NCBI RefSeq assembly: GCF_018449695.1
Contig: NZ_JAAVUY010000004.1
Span: 310,001-374,000 of the forward strand
Length of the DNA stretch: 64,000 bases
Source of the DNA: Bradyrhizobium sp. dw_411
Lineage (GTDB): Bacteria > Pseudomonadota > Alphaproteobacteria > Rhizobiales > Xanthobacteraceae
Direction: 5' to 3'
Made by a program: the position numbers and the translations under genes
Part shown: positions 23,991 through 32,563 of the stretch, one piece after another
Numbering within the stretch: position 1 is the first letter of the stretch
How the letters are laid out: every line of letters begins with the position of its first letter
The notes under the pieces: generated by a model
The model's database searches: none
Told to the model about the DNA's origin: nothing
What the model saw: only the letters and a program-made list of their open reading frames with translations

Positions 23991-26900
23991 TCAGCCGGCA
24001 AGTTCGGGCGTAGCTGACTGACAACTGTGTTCGCGCGGCAACCAAAAGCCCTTGGTCAGGCCGAAGATCGCCGGGATAACGATAAGCGTCAGCAGCGTCG
24101 AGGAGATCATGCCGCCGATCATCGGCACGGCGATGCGCTGCATGATCTCGGAGCCCGTGCCGGTGCTCCACATGATCGGCAGCAGGCCCGCCATGATGGC
24201 AACGACGGTCATCATCTTGGGCCGCACACGCTCGACAGCCCCCGCCATGATAGCGTCGTACAAGTCGCCGCGCGTCAGAGCCCTGCCCTCGAGTTCCCGG
24301 CGGGCCTTGATCTCTGCGAGAGCCTGATTCAGATAGATCAGCATCACGACGCCTGTCTCGGCTGCGACACCGGCCAGCGCGATGAAGCCGACGGCGACGG
24401 CGACGGATAGGTTGAAGCCGAGCCACCACATCAGCCAGAGGCCGCCGACCAGCGCGAACGGCAACGACAGCATCACGATCATGGTTTCCGTGATCGAACG
24501 GAAGTTCAGGTACAGCAGCAGGAAGATGATCAACAGTGTTACCGGCACGACGATCTTCAACCGTGCCGTCGCACGCTCGAGATATTCGTACTGGCCGCTC
24601 CACATCACGTAGTAGCCGGGCGGAAACCGAACGCTGGCCTGTACCGCGCGCTGCGCGTCTGCAACGTAGCCGCCAAGATCCCGGTCGCGGATGTCGACAT
24701 AGATGTAGGTCGCCAACTGGCCGTTTTCGGTACGGATCGAGGACGGTCCCCTCGCCGGCGTTACCTTGGCCACTTCGCCCAGCGGAACAGCGCCGCCGGC
24801 GGGCATCGGCACCAGAACATCGTTGGCGATGGACTGCGGGTTATCCCTGAGATCGCGCGGATAGCGCATGTTCACGCTGAACCGCTGCCGGCCCTCAACT
24901 GTCGTGGTCACCGTCTGGCCGCCGAGCGCAGTCGCGATGACGTCCTGTACGTCCTGGATCATGATGCCGTAACGCGCCAACGCCTCGCGGTCGGGTGTCA
25001 CGTCCAAATAGTAGCCGCCGATGCCGCGCTCGGCATAGGCCGATGAGGTGCCGGGAACGGCCTTGAGGACCTGCTCGATCTGCTTGGCGAGCTTGTCCAT
25101 TTCGATCAGATCCGTGCCGATCACCTTGACACCGACCGGTGTCCGGATGCCGGTCGACAACATGTCGATCCGGGCCTTGATGGGCATGGTCCAGGCGTTC
25201 GAAACACCGGGAAACTGCAGCGCCTTATCCATCTCCGCAACCAGCCCGTCGACGGTCAGGCCGGAGCGCCACTGCTCCTTCGGCTTCAGGTTGACCACCG
25301 TCTCGAACATCTCGGATGGCGCCGGATCGGTCGCGGTCTCGGCACGGCCGGCCTTGCCGTACACCGACGCCACCTCCGGAAACGACCGGATGATCTTGTC
25401 CTGCGTCTGTATCAGTTCGCCGGCCTTGGTCATGGAGATGCCAGGCAGCGTCGTCGGCATGTAAAGCAGCGTGCCCTCATTGAGGCTCGGCATGAACTCG
25501 GTGCCGAGTTGACTCGCCGGCCAAACGGTGACCGCGAGCACGGCGACAGCGAGGATCACGACCAGCGTCTTGGCGCGCATCACGGCCTTGATCACCGGCC
25601 GGTAGATCCAGATCAGCAAACGGTTGATCGGATTGCGGTGCTCGGGAACGATCCGTCCACGAACGAAGATGACCATCAGCGCCGGCACCAGCGTCACCGA
25701 TAACAATGCGGCGGCGGCCATCGAGAACGTCTTGGTGAACGCCAACGGGCTGAACAGCCGGCCCTCCTGCGACTCCAGCGTGAAGATCGGCATAAAGGAC
25801 ACGGTGATGACGAGCAGGCTGAAGAAAAGCGCCGGCCCCACTTCCGAAGCCGCCTGGATGAGGATGTCGATGCGGGATCTGTCCGGCTCCGCGCGTTCGA
25901 GATGCTTGTGGGCGTTCTCGATCATCACGATCGCCGCATCGATCATCGCCCCGATCGCGATGGCGATCCCACCCAGGCTCATGATGTTCGAGCCGAGGCC
26001 GAGCACCTTCATTGCGCCGAATGCCATCAGAATCCCGACCGGCAGCATCAGGATCGCCACCAATGCGCTGCGCAAATGCAGCAAGAACACGATACAGACC
26101 AGCGCGACGACGACGCTTTCCTCGAACAGCGTATGCTTGAGGGTATCGATGGCCGCGTAGATCAGGTTGGAGCGGTCATAGACCGGGACGATCTCGACCG
26201 ATTTCGGCAGGCTCGATGCAATCTCCTTGAAGCGCTTCTTGACGTTTTCGATGACGTCGAGCGCGTTGACGCCAAAGCGCTGCAGCACGATTCCGCTCGC
26301 GACCTCGCCCTCTCCGTTCAGTTCTGTGATGCCCCGCCGCTCGTCGGGACCAAGCTCGACACGCGCCACGTCACGCAACAGCACCGGTGTGCCGTTGTTG
26401 GTCTTCAGCACGATGTTGCCGAGGTCGTTGATGCTTTTCAGATACCCTTTGCCGCGGATGACGTATTCGAACTCCGAGAGCTCGACCGTGCGACCGCCGA
26501 CATCGGCGTTGCTGGCGCGAATAGCATCCCGCATCTTCGCCATGGTGATGCCGAGATCCCGCATCCGTTGCGGATCGAGGATCACATTGTACTGCTTGAC
26601 GAAGCCCCCGACGCTCGCCACTTCCGCGACGCCTTCGGCCTTGGCCAGCGCGAATTTAAGATTCCAGTCCTGGATGGTGCGCGTGTCGGCAAGGTTCAGT
26701 TCCCTCGACATCACCGCGTACTGGTAGACCCAGCCGACGCCCGTCGCATCGGGGCCGATGGTCGGCGTCACGCCCGCCGGCAACCGCGAGGCGGCGCCGT
26801 TGAGGAATTCGAGCACCCTCGATCGCGCCCAGTAGATATCGGTGCCGTCCTCGAAGATGACGTAGACGAACGAAACGCCGAAGAACGAGAAGCCGCGGAC

Positions 26901-27143
26901 GACCTTCGATTTCGGCACCGTCAGCATCGCCGTCGTCAGCGGATACGTGACCTGGTCCTCGATCACCTGCGGCGCCTGTCCCGGATATTCCGTGTAGACG
27001 ATGACTTGCGTGTCCGAGAGATCCGGAATCGCGTCCAGCGGCAAATGGACCAGCGCATAGATGCCGGCCGCAGCGGCGAAGCCGGCGCCGAACAGCACCA
27101 GCACCAAGTTGCGAGCCGACCAGGCGATGAGGCGCGCGATCAT
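23991..27143 (-). CDS. cusA: CusA/CzcA-type heavy-metal RND efflux pump
   Basis: 1050 aa, normal for HME-RND pumps. Twelve transmembrane segments with two large periplasmic loops. TM4 carries IGAMIDAAIVMIENAHK, the form typical of Cu(I)/Ag(I) rather than Zn/Co/Cd pumps. Periplasmic methionines in LPGISMTKA, PSEMFETVVN and RIDMLSTGIRTP match the CusA Met-relay positions as I recall them. It should expel monovalent copper or silver from the periplasm using proton flow. It overlaps cusB by 4 bp, so they are translationally coupled. No outer-membrane channel gene is in the window. Confidence 0.93.
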   Translation of the reverse strand: MIARLIAWSARNLVLVLFGAGFAAAAGIYALVHLPLDAIPDLSDTQVIVYTEYPGQAPQVIEDQVTYPLTTAMLTVPKSKVVRGFSFFGVSFVYVIFEDGTDIYWARSRVLEFLNGAASRLPAGVTPTIGPDATGVGWVYQYAVMSRELNLADTRTIQDWNLKFALAKAEGVAEVASVGGFVKQYNVILDPQRMRDLGITMAKMRDAIRASNADVGGRTVELSEFEYVIRGKGYLKSINDLGNIVLKTNNGTPVLLRDVARVELGPDERRGITELNGEGEVASGIVLQRFGVNALDVIENVKKRFKEIASSLPKSVEIVPVYDRSNLIYAAIDTLKHTLFEESVVVALVCIVFLLHLRSALVAILMLPVGILMAFGAMKVLGLGSNIMSLGGIAIAIGAMIDAAIVMIENAHKHLERAEPDRSRIDILIQAASEVGPALFFSLLVITVSFMPIFTLESQEGRLFSPLAFTKTFSMAAAALLSVTLVPALMVIFVRGRIVPEHRNPINRLLIWIYRPVIKAVMRAKTLVVILAVAVLAVTVWPASQLGTEFMPSLNEGTLLYMPTTLPGISMTKAGELIQTQDKIIRSFPEVASVYGKAGRAETATDPAPSEMFETVVNLKPKEQWRSGLTVDGLVAEMDKALQFPGVSNAWTMPIKARIDMLSTGIRTPVGVKVIGTDLIEMDKLAKQIEQVLKAVPGTSSAYAERGIGGYYLDVTPDREALARYGIMIQDVQDVIATALGGQTVTTTVEGRQRFSVNMRYPRDLRDNPQSIANDVLVPMPAGGAVPLGEVAKVTPARGPSSIRTENGQLATYIYVDIRDRDLGGYVADAQRAVQASVRFPPGYYVMWSGQYEYLERATARLKIVVPVTLLIIFLLLYLNFRSITETMIVMLSLPFALVGGLWLMWWLGFNLSVAVAVGFIALAGVAAETGVVMLIYLNQALAEIKARRELEGRALTRGDLYDAIMAGAVERVRPKMMTVVAIMAGLLPIMWSTGTGSEIMQRIAVPMIGGMISSTLLTLIVIPAIFGLTKGFWLPREHSCQSATPELAG

Positions 27144-28546
27144 GGCTGGGCCCCCTCGGAGAAGCCTTTCAGCGCGGCCTTCAGGTTGCTTTCCGCATCA
27201 ATCAGGAAGTTGGCGGAAACCACCACCGGTTCGCCCTCGGCGACGCCCTTGCGGACCTCGACATAACCGTCGCCTCGCTGGCCCAGTTTGACATCGCGAG
27301 GTTCGAAGCGGCCCTGGCCCTTGTCGACAAAGACGGCCTGCCTGCTGCCGGAATCCATGACCGCGCTCTGCGGAATGGACAAGACAGGGTCACCATTGCC
27401 GGTGTCTATTTCCGCGTCGACATACATGTCGTGAAGCAGCACCAGGTCGGGATTGGGCAAATCCACGCGAACACGCGCCGTCCGTGTCTCCTTGTTGATC
27501 TCCGGATAGATCGCCTCAATCTTCCCCGAGAATTCACGCCCGGGAAAGCTGCGAGCCTTCACGGTGGCCGTTTGACCGATAGCAATGGCGCCGAGATCGC
27601 GTTCCGCGACGTCGATCAGCGCCCAGACCGCCGAATGATCGGCGATCCTGAACATCACGCCGCCCGGCTGAACGCGCATTCCTTCGATCGCGTTGCGCTC
27701 CAGAACGACACCGTCACGCGGCGCGGTCCACTCGATGGAGGTCAGCACGTTCCGGTTTTTCTCGATGGCAGCAATCGCCGCCTCCGGCACATCCAGGTTC
27801 ATCAGTCGCTGCCGCGATCCCCGGCCGTATGATGTATCTGCGCTGATTGCCTTGGAGGTGATGGTGGCGAGATACTCGGCAGCCGCGGAAGACACCGCAG
27901 GGATGTAGACTTCCATCAGGAGCTGACCCTTGACGACGTGCGCCCCCGTCGTGACGTCGGCGACCTTCAGAACGAAACTTTCGGACCTCATGGAGATGAC
28001 GGAGATCCGCCGTTCGTCGAGCGCAATGGTTCCCGGCGCACGGATGATGGTACGGATCACGCGTTTGGCCGCAGGCTCGGATTTCGCACCGGTACGCTGG
28101 ATCTTGCCCGGCGACAGTTTCACCGAACCGTCGTCGGTATCGTCGCCTTCGTAGACGGCGATGTAGTCCATTCCCATGGAGTCCTTCTTCGGCGTCGGCG
28201 ACGTGTCCGGAAGACCCATGGGATTGCGGTAGTATTTGATCTTGCGCTCGGCGCCGCCGGCGGATGTCGTCGGCATTGTTTCCGGAGCCTGCTCGTCGAA
28301 ACTCACGTCGGCGCTGGCAGGAACCGCGCGGTAGTCGCGGCCGTCAGGGGTCTTCCTCGGCGTGAGCGAGTAGAGGGGCGCGCCGTCCGGGTCCTGAAAA
28401 TAGATCGGCGCACGGATTTCCTCGGCCGCGGCGGGGCCGGCCATCGCGATGACCGAGGCTGGCGGCCGACGCGCGCCAGCGACGAATCCGATGCCTGCCG
28501 CCGCGATCAACGCGGCGGCAGCGCTTGCGATCATGACGCGGCTCAT
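27140..28546 (-). CDS. cusB: Periplasmic adaptor of the heavy-metal RND pump, with two HMBD-like repeats
   Basis: 468 aa. N-terminal membrane anchor (residues 5-25). Residues about 105-131 are a heavy-metal-binding domain of CusB type (YYRNPMGLP...KKDSMGMDYIAV). Residues about 49-75 are a second copy (YFQDPDGAP...RKTPDGRDYRAV) in which each Met is replaced. Then comes the adaptor body with lipoyl/barrel parts (APGTIALDERR, GQLLMEVYIPAV, ALIDVAERDL). It joins the inner-membrane pump to an outer-membrane channel and passes metal to it. Overlaps both neighbours by 4 bp. Confidence 0.92.
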   Translation of the reverse strand: MSRVMIASAAAALIAAAGIGFVAGARRPPASVIAMAGPAAAEEIRAPIYFQDPDGAPLYSLTPRKTPDGRDYRAVPASADVSFDEQAPETMPTTSAGGAERKIKYYRNPMGLPDTSPTPKKDSMGMDYIAVYEGDDTDDGSVKLSPGKIQRTGAKSEPAAKRVIRTIIRAPGTIALDERRISVISMRSESFVLKVADVTTGAHVVKGQLLMEVYIPAVSSAAAEYLATITSKAISADTSYGRGSRQRLMNLDVPEAAIAAIEKNRNVLTSIEWTAPRDGVVLERNAIEGMRVQPGGVMFRIADHSAVWALIDVAERDLGAIAIGQTATVKARSFPGREFSGKIEAIYPEINKETRTARVRVDLPNPDLVLLHDMYVDAEIDTGNGDPVLSIPQSAVMDSGSRQAVFVDKGQGRFEPRDVKLGQRGDGYVEVRKGVAEGEPVVVSANFLIDAESNLKAALKGFSEGAQP

Positions 28547-28950
28547 TTCTGTGCCGTGATGACGAGCTTGTTTTCGACGGTACCGGTCTCGCCCTGAACC
28601 TTGGCGCCGAGCGAAAGCTGCCAGCGACCGGCCATCCCAAAGGTTGCCTTGAACCTGTAAGTGCCGGGCTCGGCGCCCGGTACCGGGACGATCCTGGTGG
28701 CCATCTCCTGCATGCCCTCTGGCGCCATGTCCAAACGGGTCGCGAAGATCACGGCATCCGGTACCGGTTTGCCCGTTCTGGTGTCCGTGAGCCGGACCGT
28801 GATGACCTTGTCGGGGCCGGCCTGCACGGTCTGGTCGACGAGTTCAAACTTGTAGTCTTTGATATCAGCGAAAGCGGAAGAGCTTGCGCCACCGATAGCG
28901 GCAGCGATCAGCGCCGCCCTGACGGCGCGCGTGTAGGTGAACGTCTTCAT
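28543..28950 (-). CDS. Periplasmic YtkA/FixH-like Ig-fold protein
   Basis: 135 aa with a signal peptide ending near SSAFAD. The mature beta-sandwich has DKVITVRLTDTRTGKPVPDA, PEGMQEMATRIV and TYRFKATFGMAGRW, the pattern of the YtkA-like family. Met residues cluster around MAPEGMQEM. It overlaps cusB by 4 bp and should be first in the pump operon, where it may bind or pass on copper. Function inferred from position only. Confidence 0.8.
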   Translation of the reverse strand: MKTFTYTRAVRAALIAAAIGGASSSAFADIKDYKFELVDQTVQAGPDKVITVRLTDTRTGKPVPDAVIFATRLDMAPEGMQEMATRIVPVPGAEPGTYRFKATFGMAGRWQLSLGAKVQGETGTVENKLVITAQK

Positions 28951-29045
28951 GGTTATTTCCTCGATAATCCTGGGAACGGCCGCAAAGCGGCGTGCGTCGT
29001 CCGTGCGCTAAGGGCGTACGAACGCAACCGGCGCCGAGGCGCCAG

Positions 29046-29414
29046 TCAGACCAGGTTTCGAGGAGGTTGGTCGGGAGGCGGACGATTCAGCCCGACGGCG
29101 GGGGCATCATTGAGAACCAGATGCACCGTTCGGACGGGATGGCGCAGCGGCATGGCTGCTGTCGCCGATGGGCCCGCCTGAACCGTCTTCAGGACGCACA
29201 TCGCGACGAGCGGACAATCCTGGCAACCCTTGTTTTTTTCACTGTCCGGGCAGCACGGCATATCCGTGGACATCGACATGTCCATAGACATCGACATATC
29301 CGTCATACCGCTCATCGATGACTGAGCCGCCGCCGGAGTGACCAACGGGGCCGCAGCCAGAGCGACGGTCACGAAGACCGCGAGAGCCAGATTGAGCAAT
29401 CGTCGAAAATCCAT
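29046..29414 (-). CDS. Periplasmic Met/Cys-rich protein, putative metal binder
   Basis: 122 aa. Signal peptide ends near TPAAAQS. Then a Met/Asp/Ser block (MSGMTDMSMSMDMSMSTDM) and a cysteine block (PCCPDSEKNKGCQDCPLVAMC, six Met/Cys-type ligands in a short span). This composition suits Cu(I)/Ag(I) binding. It lies 95 bp upstream of the pump operon on the same strand, so it may take part in the same system in place of CusF. Not assignable to a named family. Confidence 0.7.
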   Translation of the reverse strand: MDFRRLLNLALAVFVTVALAAAPLVTPAAAQSSMSGMTDMSMSMDMSMSTDMPCCPDSEKNKGCQDCPLVAMCVLKTVQAGPSATAAMPLRHPVRTVHLVLNDAPAVGLNRPPPDQPPRNLV

Positions 29415-29535
29415 AGCTTAACATCCCACGGCCCGGGGGACTTTGGAAGACGGCCGACTTCACATCTTCGCTAAAATCCCCAAAGGAATGGCGCCCGCCG
29501 CGCGAAACGGCCGATCTAAATCGCCAAATAGCGGA

Positions 29536-30222
29536 CTATGTTTTCCTGGAAAGATAGGCTGCAAGCATGCGCCGGGCATCGGCCCGGCGCTCGGCCCGCC
29601 ATTTGGGCTTTGACAGGTCATGGCCGAATTCGTTCGACAAGGTATGAACATTGGTCAGGTGAAACTGGCTGAGCGCGGCAATCATGATGTAGAGGCGAAG
29701 CGGGTCGATATCGGCGGTCAGTTTTCCTTCCGCGACGCCCCGCGACAGCAGCCGTTCCGTCATCGATAACACCGGAGACGACATCTCGTGAATGCGCGGC
29801 GACTTCTTCATGTTGCGCGCCTTCATCAGATTTTCTGCCCGCAGCAGGCTGACGAGATGATCGTTGCGCTCGAAATGGCCGTTCATGAAATCGAATAGCT
29901 GAAGCAGTCCTTCCAGCGGATCGAGATGTTCGACGTCGAGCGTGAGCTCTTCGGCACGCAATGCCGCCAAGGCATTTTCCAGAGTAGCGATATAGAGCGC
30001 CGATTTGCTGCCGAATTGCTCGTACAGCATCCGCGGATTGGTCCCGGCCTTACGGACGATACGGCTGATGCGTCCACCGGCCAGACCATGGGTGACGAAC
30101 TCCGCCGTGGCGGCCCGCAAGATTTCTTCACGGTTCTGTTCCGCCGAGCGGCGCGGCCGGCGCTGGGTGGACGTTCGACGCTTGCCCGTTGCAGCGTCGG
30201 GTGCGGAATCCCGATACGTCAT
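29536..30222 (-). CDS. TetR-family regulator
   Basis: 228 aa. A basic N-terminal tail (about 25 residues with RRTSTQRRPRRS) precedes a TetR HTH at residues 30-80: EEILRAATAEFVTHGLAGGRISRIVRKAGTNPRMLYEQFGSK in segments. A large helical ligand/dimer domain follows. Its start overlaps the amidase stop by 4 bp, so it is the last gene of the operon cysteine hydrolase-amidase-TetR and probably controls it. Ligand unknown. Confidence 0.9.
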   Translation of the reverse strand: MTYRDSAPDAATGKRRTSTQRRPRRSAEQNREEILRAATAEFVTHGLAGGRISRIVRKAGTNPRMLYEQFGSKSALYIATLENALAALRAEELTLDVEHLDPLEGLLQLFDFMNGHFERNDHLVSLLRAENLMKARNMKKSPRIHEMSSPVLSMTERLLSRGVAEGKLTADIDPLRLYIMIAALSQFHLTNVHTLSNEFGHDLSKPKWRAERRADARRMLAAYLSRKT

Positions 30223-31427
30223 GCCTGCACTTTGGAAGTAGCGACCTTTGCCCAGGGACTTCCGATCTCGAGCAACGCGCGATCATGCCCTGAAGAGCCG
30301 ACAATGGACAGGCCGACCGGACATCCGTCCACCTCTCCGACCGGGACGCTGATCTGCGGCAATCCAGTGTGGCCCGCAATCGACGTAATCGTGAGCGCTC
30401 GCTGGTAGAAGTCGGAATATTCCGATGATGGCGCGTCCTTGCGCAGCGCCACGCGGGGTGTGGTCGGGATCACCAGCCCGACGCCATCACCGAGCATCGC
30501 GCGAACGCGGGCGGCAAGCGATGCGCGAACCGGGGTCCAGCGCGCGATTTCGGCCGGCGTGATCGTCGAGGCCTCAGCAAAACGCGCCGCGATCGCTTTG
30601 CCGAACCGGGGCTTCGCTGAGCTTATCCACGGCCCCAGCGACTGCCAGATCCCCGCGCATTGAACCACGCGGTAGCACTCCAGCCATTCTTCCGGCGCAC
30701 CATCAAACAATGTGATCTCGTCGGAAATTCCGATCGCCGCGCAGCGCGAACGCAGCAACGCAGAAACCTCCGGATCGGCCAACGCGAACGCGTCGCCTAC
30801 CAGCCGTAGCGTGCGGATCGGAGCTACATCGGCCTTCGGCAACAGTGCGTCGCCGGCAAGACTGAGTGTCCTGATGTCGCGCGCGAACCAGCCGACGGTG
30901 TCATAAGAGGGCGAGAACGGAATGACGCCTTCGACGGACACCGCGCCATGGGTCGGCCGGAAGCCGAACACGCCGACAAAACTTGAGGGCACGCGAACCG
31001 AACCGCCGGTGTCGGTACCCAAGGCAAAATCGACCAGCCCGGCGGCGACCGCAACGCCCGACCCGCTCGACGATCCCCCGGGAATCCGGTCAGGGCATGC
31101 CGGATTGATCGGTGTGCCGTAATGCGCGTTGGCGCCTTCGAGGCCGAACGCCAGTTCGTCCGTAGCGGTTTTCCCGTTCAGCGTCGCACCCGCCGCGAGC
31201 AACGCGGCAACTGACGGCGCCGATGTTGCCGCCGGTTCGTGTGCGTTCAACCAATCTGGATTGCCGCCGCCGGTTCGCGTCCCCGCCACATCGATCAGAT
31301 CCTTGACGGCGAAGGTCAGTCCGCTCAGCGGTCCTGCCGCGGTTGGCTCAACAACAAGCCGCGGCCCCGGCACAAACGCACCGAAGTCATCGGCAATTTC
31401 TGCGATCGGTGTCGGCGCGCTGGTCAA
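30219..31427 (-). CDS. Amidase (amidase signature family)
   Basis: 402 aa from a TTG at 31427, behind GGGAG and 1 bp after the previous stop. The Ser-cisSer-Lys triad is visible: Lys in FAVKDLIDVAG, the GGSSSGSGVAVAAG segment and the nucleophile region GTDTGGSVRVPSSF. It hydrolyses an amide to acid and ammonia. The neighbouring cysteine hydrolase and the facing sigma-54-controlled importer suggest an imported amide or ureide as substrate. Relatives include AtzF/allophanate-type hydrolases and Glu-tRNA amidotransferase A; the lone context rules out the latter. Confidence 0.88.
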   Translation of the reverse strand: MTSAPTPIAEIADDFGAFVPGPRLVVEPTAAGPLSGLTFAVKDLIDVAGTRTGGGNPDWLNAHEPAATSAPSVAALLAAGATLNGKTATDELAFGLEGANAHYGTPINPACPDRIPGGSSSGSGVAVAAGLVDFALGTDTGGSVRVPSSFVGVFGFRPTHGAVSVEGVIPFSPSYDTVGWFARDIRTLSLAGDALLPKADVAPIRTLRLVGDAFALADPEVSALLRSRCAAIGISDEITLFDGAPEEWLECYRVVQCAGIWQSLGPWISSAKPRFGKAIAARFAEASTITPAEIARWTPVRASLAARVRAMLGDGVGLVIPTTPRVALRKDAPSSEYSDFYQRALTITSIAGHTGLPQISVPVGEVDGCPVGLSIVGSSGHDRALLEIGSPWAKVATSKVQA

Positions 31428-31428
31428 C

Positions 31429-32238
31429 TCAGGCTCCCGCGCGTTTGCCGAGCGACGCGATCACCGCACTGGAATCGGTGACAAAGCCGAAACACTTTTT
31501 AACGTTCCAGATGGTCGCTTCGGTACAGAAGGCGGGCGATGTCGTGGCGCAGCAGTCCTCGACCAGGATACAGCCATAGCCGAGGAAATTGGCGTCGGTG
31601 AGCGAATGCAGCACGCATTGATCGGTGTTGACGCCCGCAAACAGGATCGAGCGCACACCGAGGTTGCGCAGGATGCTGTCCAAAGGCGTATCCCAGAAAC
31701 CGCTGATACGATATTTGTCGACCTTGATGTCTTCCGGCGCCTGCGCGAGTTCGTCCACTACGGCCGCCGCCCATGAATCCTTTTCCAGCACGCGTGCGCC
31801 ATTGTGCGGCAAGGGATCGCCGAGCCCCACGCCGATGCCGTGGGGCTTGTAAAGATGGATCTGGTTCGGCGGCATGTTGGCCAGATCAGGCCGATTGCCC
31901 CAATTCACCCAGATCACCGGCACGCCCGCCTCGCGTAGCGCGGGCAGCAACCGTTGCAGCGGCTCGATCGGCTTGCGGTCCGGCCGAAAGTCGGCGCCGA
32001 GATGATCGACCCATCCGCCCGGCGCACAGAAATCGTTCTGCATGTCGATCACGATCACCGCGGTGCGCAACAGATCGACCGTCACGTTTTGCGGTGCGCA
32101 GGCAATCGTGACCGGAACCGGTACAGGCGCCGGCCGCGCCATATCGACTTCGCGTTCGCTTGCCCACCAAGCGAACTGACGGCCGAGTCCAAGTTGACTG
32201 CCGGTTGAAACCTCTACCCGCTTCTCAACTGCGTTCAT
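31429..32238 (-). CDS. Isochorismatase-family cysteine hydrolase
   Basis: 269 aa from the ATG at 32238, with GGGAGG upstream; the open part beyond it is not protein-like. Catalytic parts: Asp in VIVIDMQNDF, Lys in KVDKYRISGFWDT and Cys in VNTDQCVLHS. Relatives include N-carbamoylsarcosine amidase, biuret hydrolase and ureidoacrylate hydrolase. First gene of the minus-strand operon with the amidase and TetR, so the two hydrolases may act in sequence on one N-rich compound. Confidence 0.87.
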   Translation of the reverse strand: MNAVEKRVEVSTGSQLGLGRQFAWWASEREVDMARPAPVPVPVTIACAPQNVTVDLLRTAVIVIDMQNDFCAPGGWVDHLGADFRPDRKPIEPLQRLLPALREAGVPVIWVNWGNRPDLANMPPNQIHLYKPHGIGVGLGDPLPHNGARVLEKDSWAAAVVDELAQAPEDIKVDKYRISGFWDTPLDSILRNLGVRSILFAGVNTDQCVLHSLTDANFLGYGCILVEDCCATTSPAFCTEATIWNVKKCFGFVTDSSAVIASLGKRAGA

Positions 32239-32363
32239 GTCTGCCTCCCTCATCCGGCAAGGCACTGTCTTGTTGCCATGCCGCGCAGCACTCGATGCGC
32301 TTCGCGTGCTTGGTTGCAAGTTCGTTGCCAAAAAAATTCGAGAGGAAATTCAGTCTCTCTCGC

Positions 32364-32380
32364 TGCACCGGGCGCGCGCA
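32364..32380 (+). promoter_or_regulatory. Possible NtrC enhancer site
   Basis: TGCACC-N5-CGCGCA: a full left half-site and 4/6 of the right half-site of TGCACC-N5-GGTGCA. It sits about 120 bp upstream of the sigma-54 promoter, the usual enhancer distance. Weak on its own, strengthened by position. Confidence 0.4.
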
Positions 32381-32491
32381 TGCCTAGGAATCCGACAGAT
32401 CAAACGCGATCCTGGATAAAAAGTAAGCACTTATTTGTTTCGCACGTCCTTTTTGGTGCTCAGGAGCAATAAAATCAAATACTTAACTCCT

Positions 32492-32507
32492 TGGCACGGC
32501 GCTTGCT
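32492..32507 (+). promoter_or_regulatory. Sigma-54 (RpoN) -24/-12 promoter
   Basis: TGGCACG-N4-TTGCT matches the consensus TGGCACG-N4-TTGCW at every defined position and is preceded by T, as favoured. Transcription should start near 32518, leaving a leader of about 45 nt to the BMP-protein ATG at 32564. It lies in the 325-bp divergent region before the ABC importer and implies RpoN plus an enhancer-binding activator such as NtrC. Confidence 0.85.
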
Positions 32508-32563
32508 GATATTCCGGCGCGAACCAATTCTCCTTCCAAAAACCATCTCATGCGGGGGTTTCC

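Noticed and set aside
25902..27266. 454-codon plus-strand frame opposite cusA
   Set aside because: Shadow of the RND pump gene; low-complexity Asp/His/Arg composition, no family signature.
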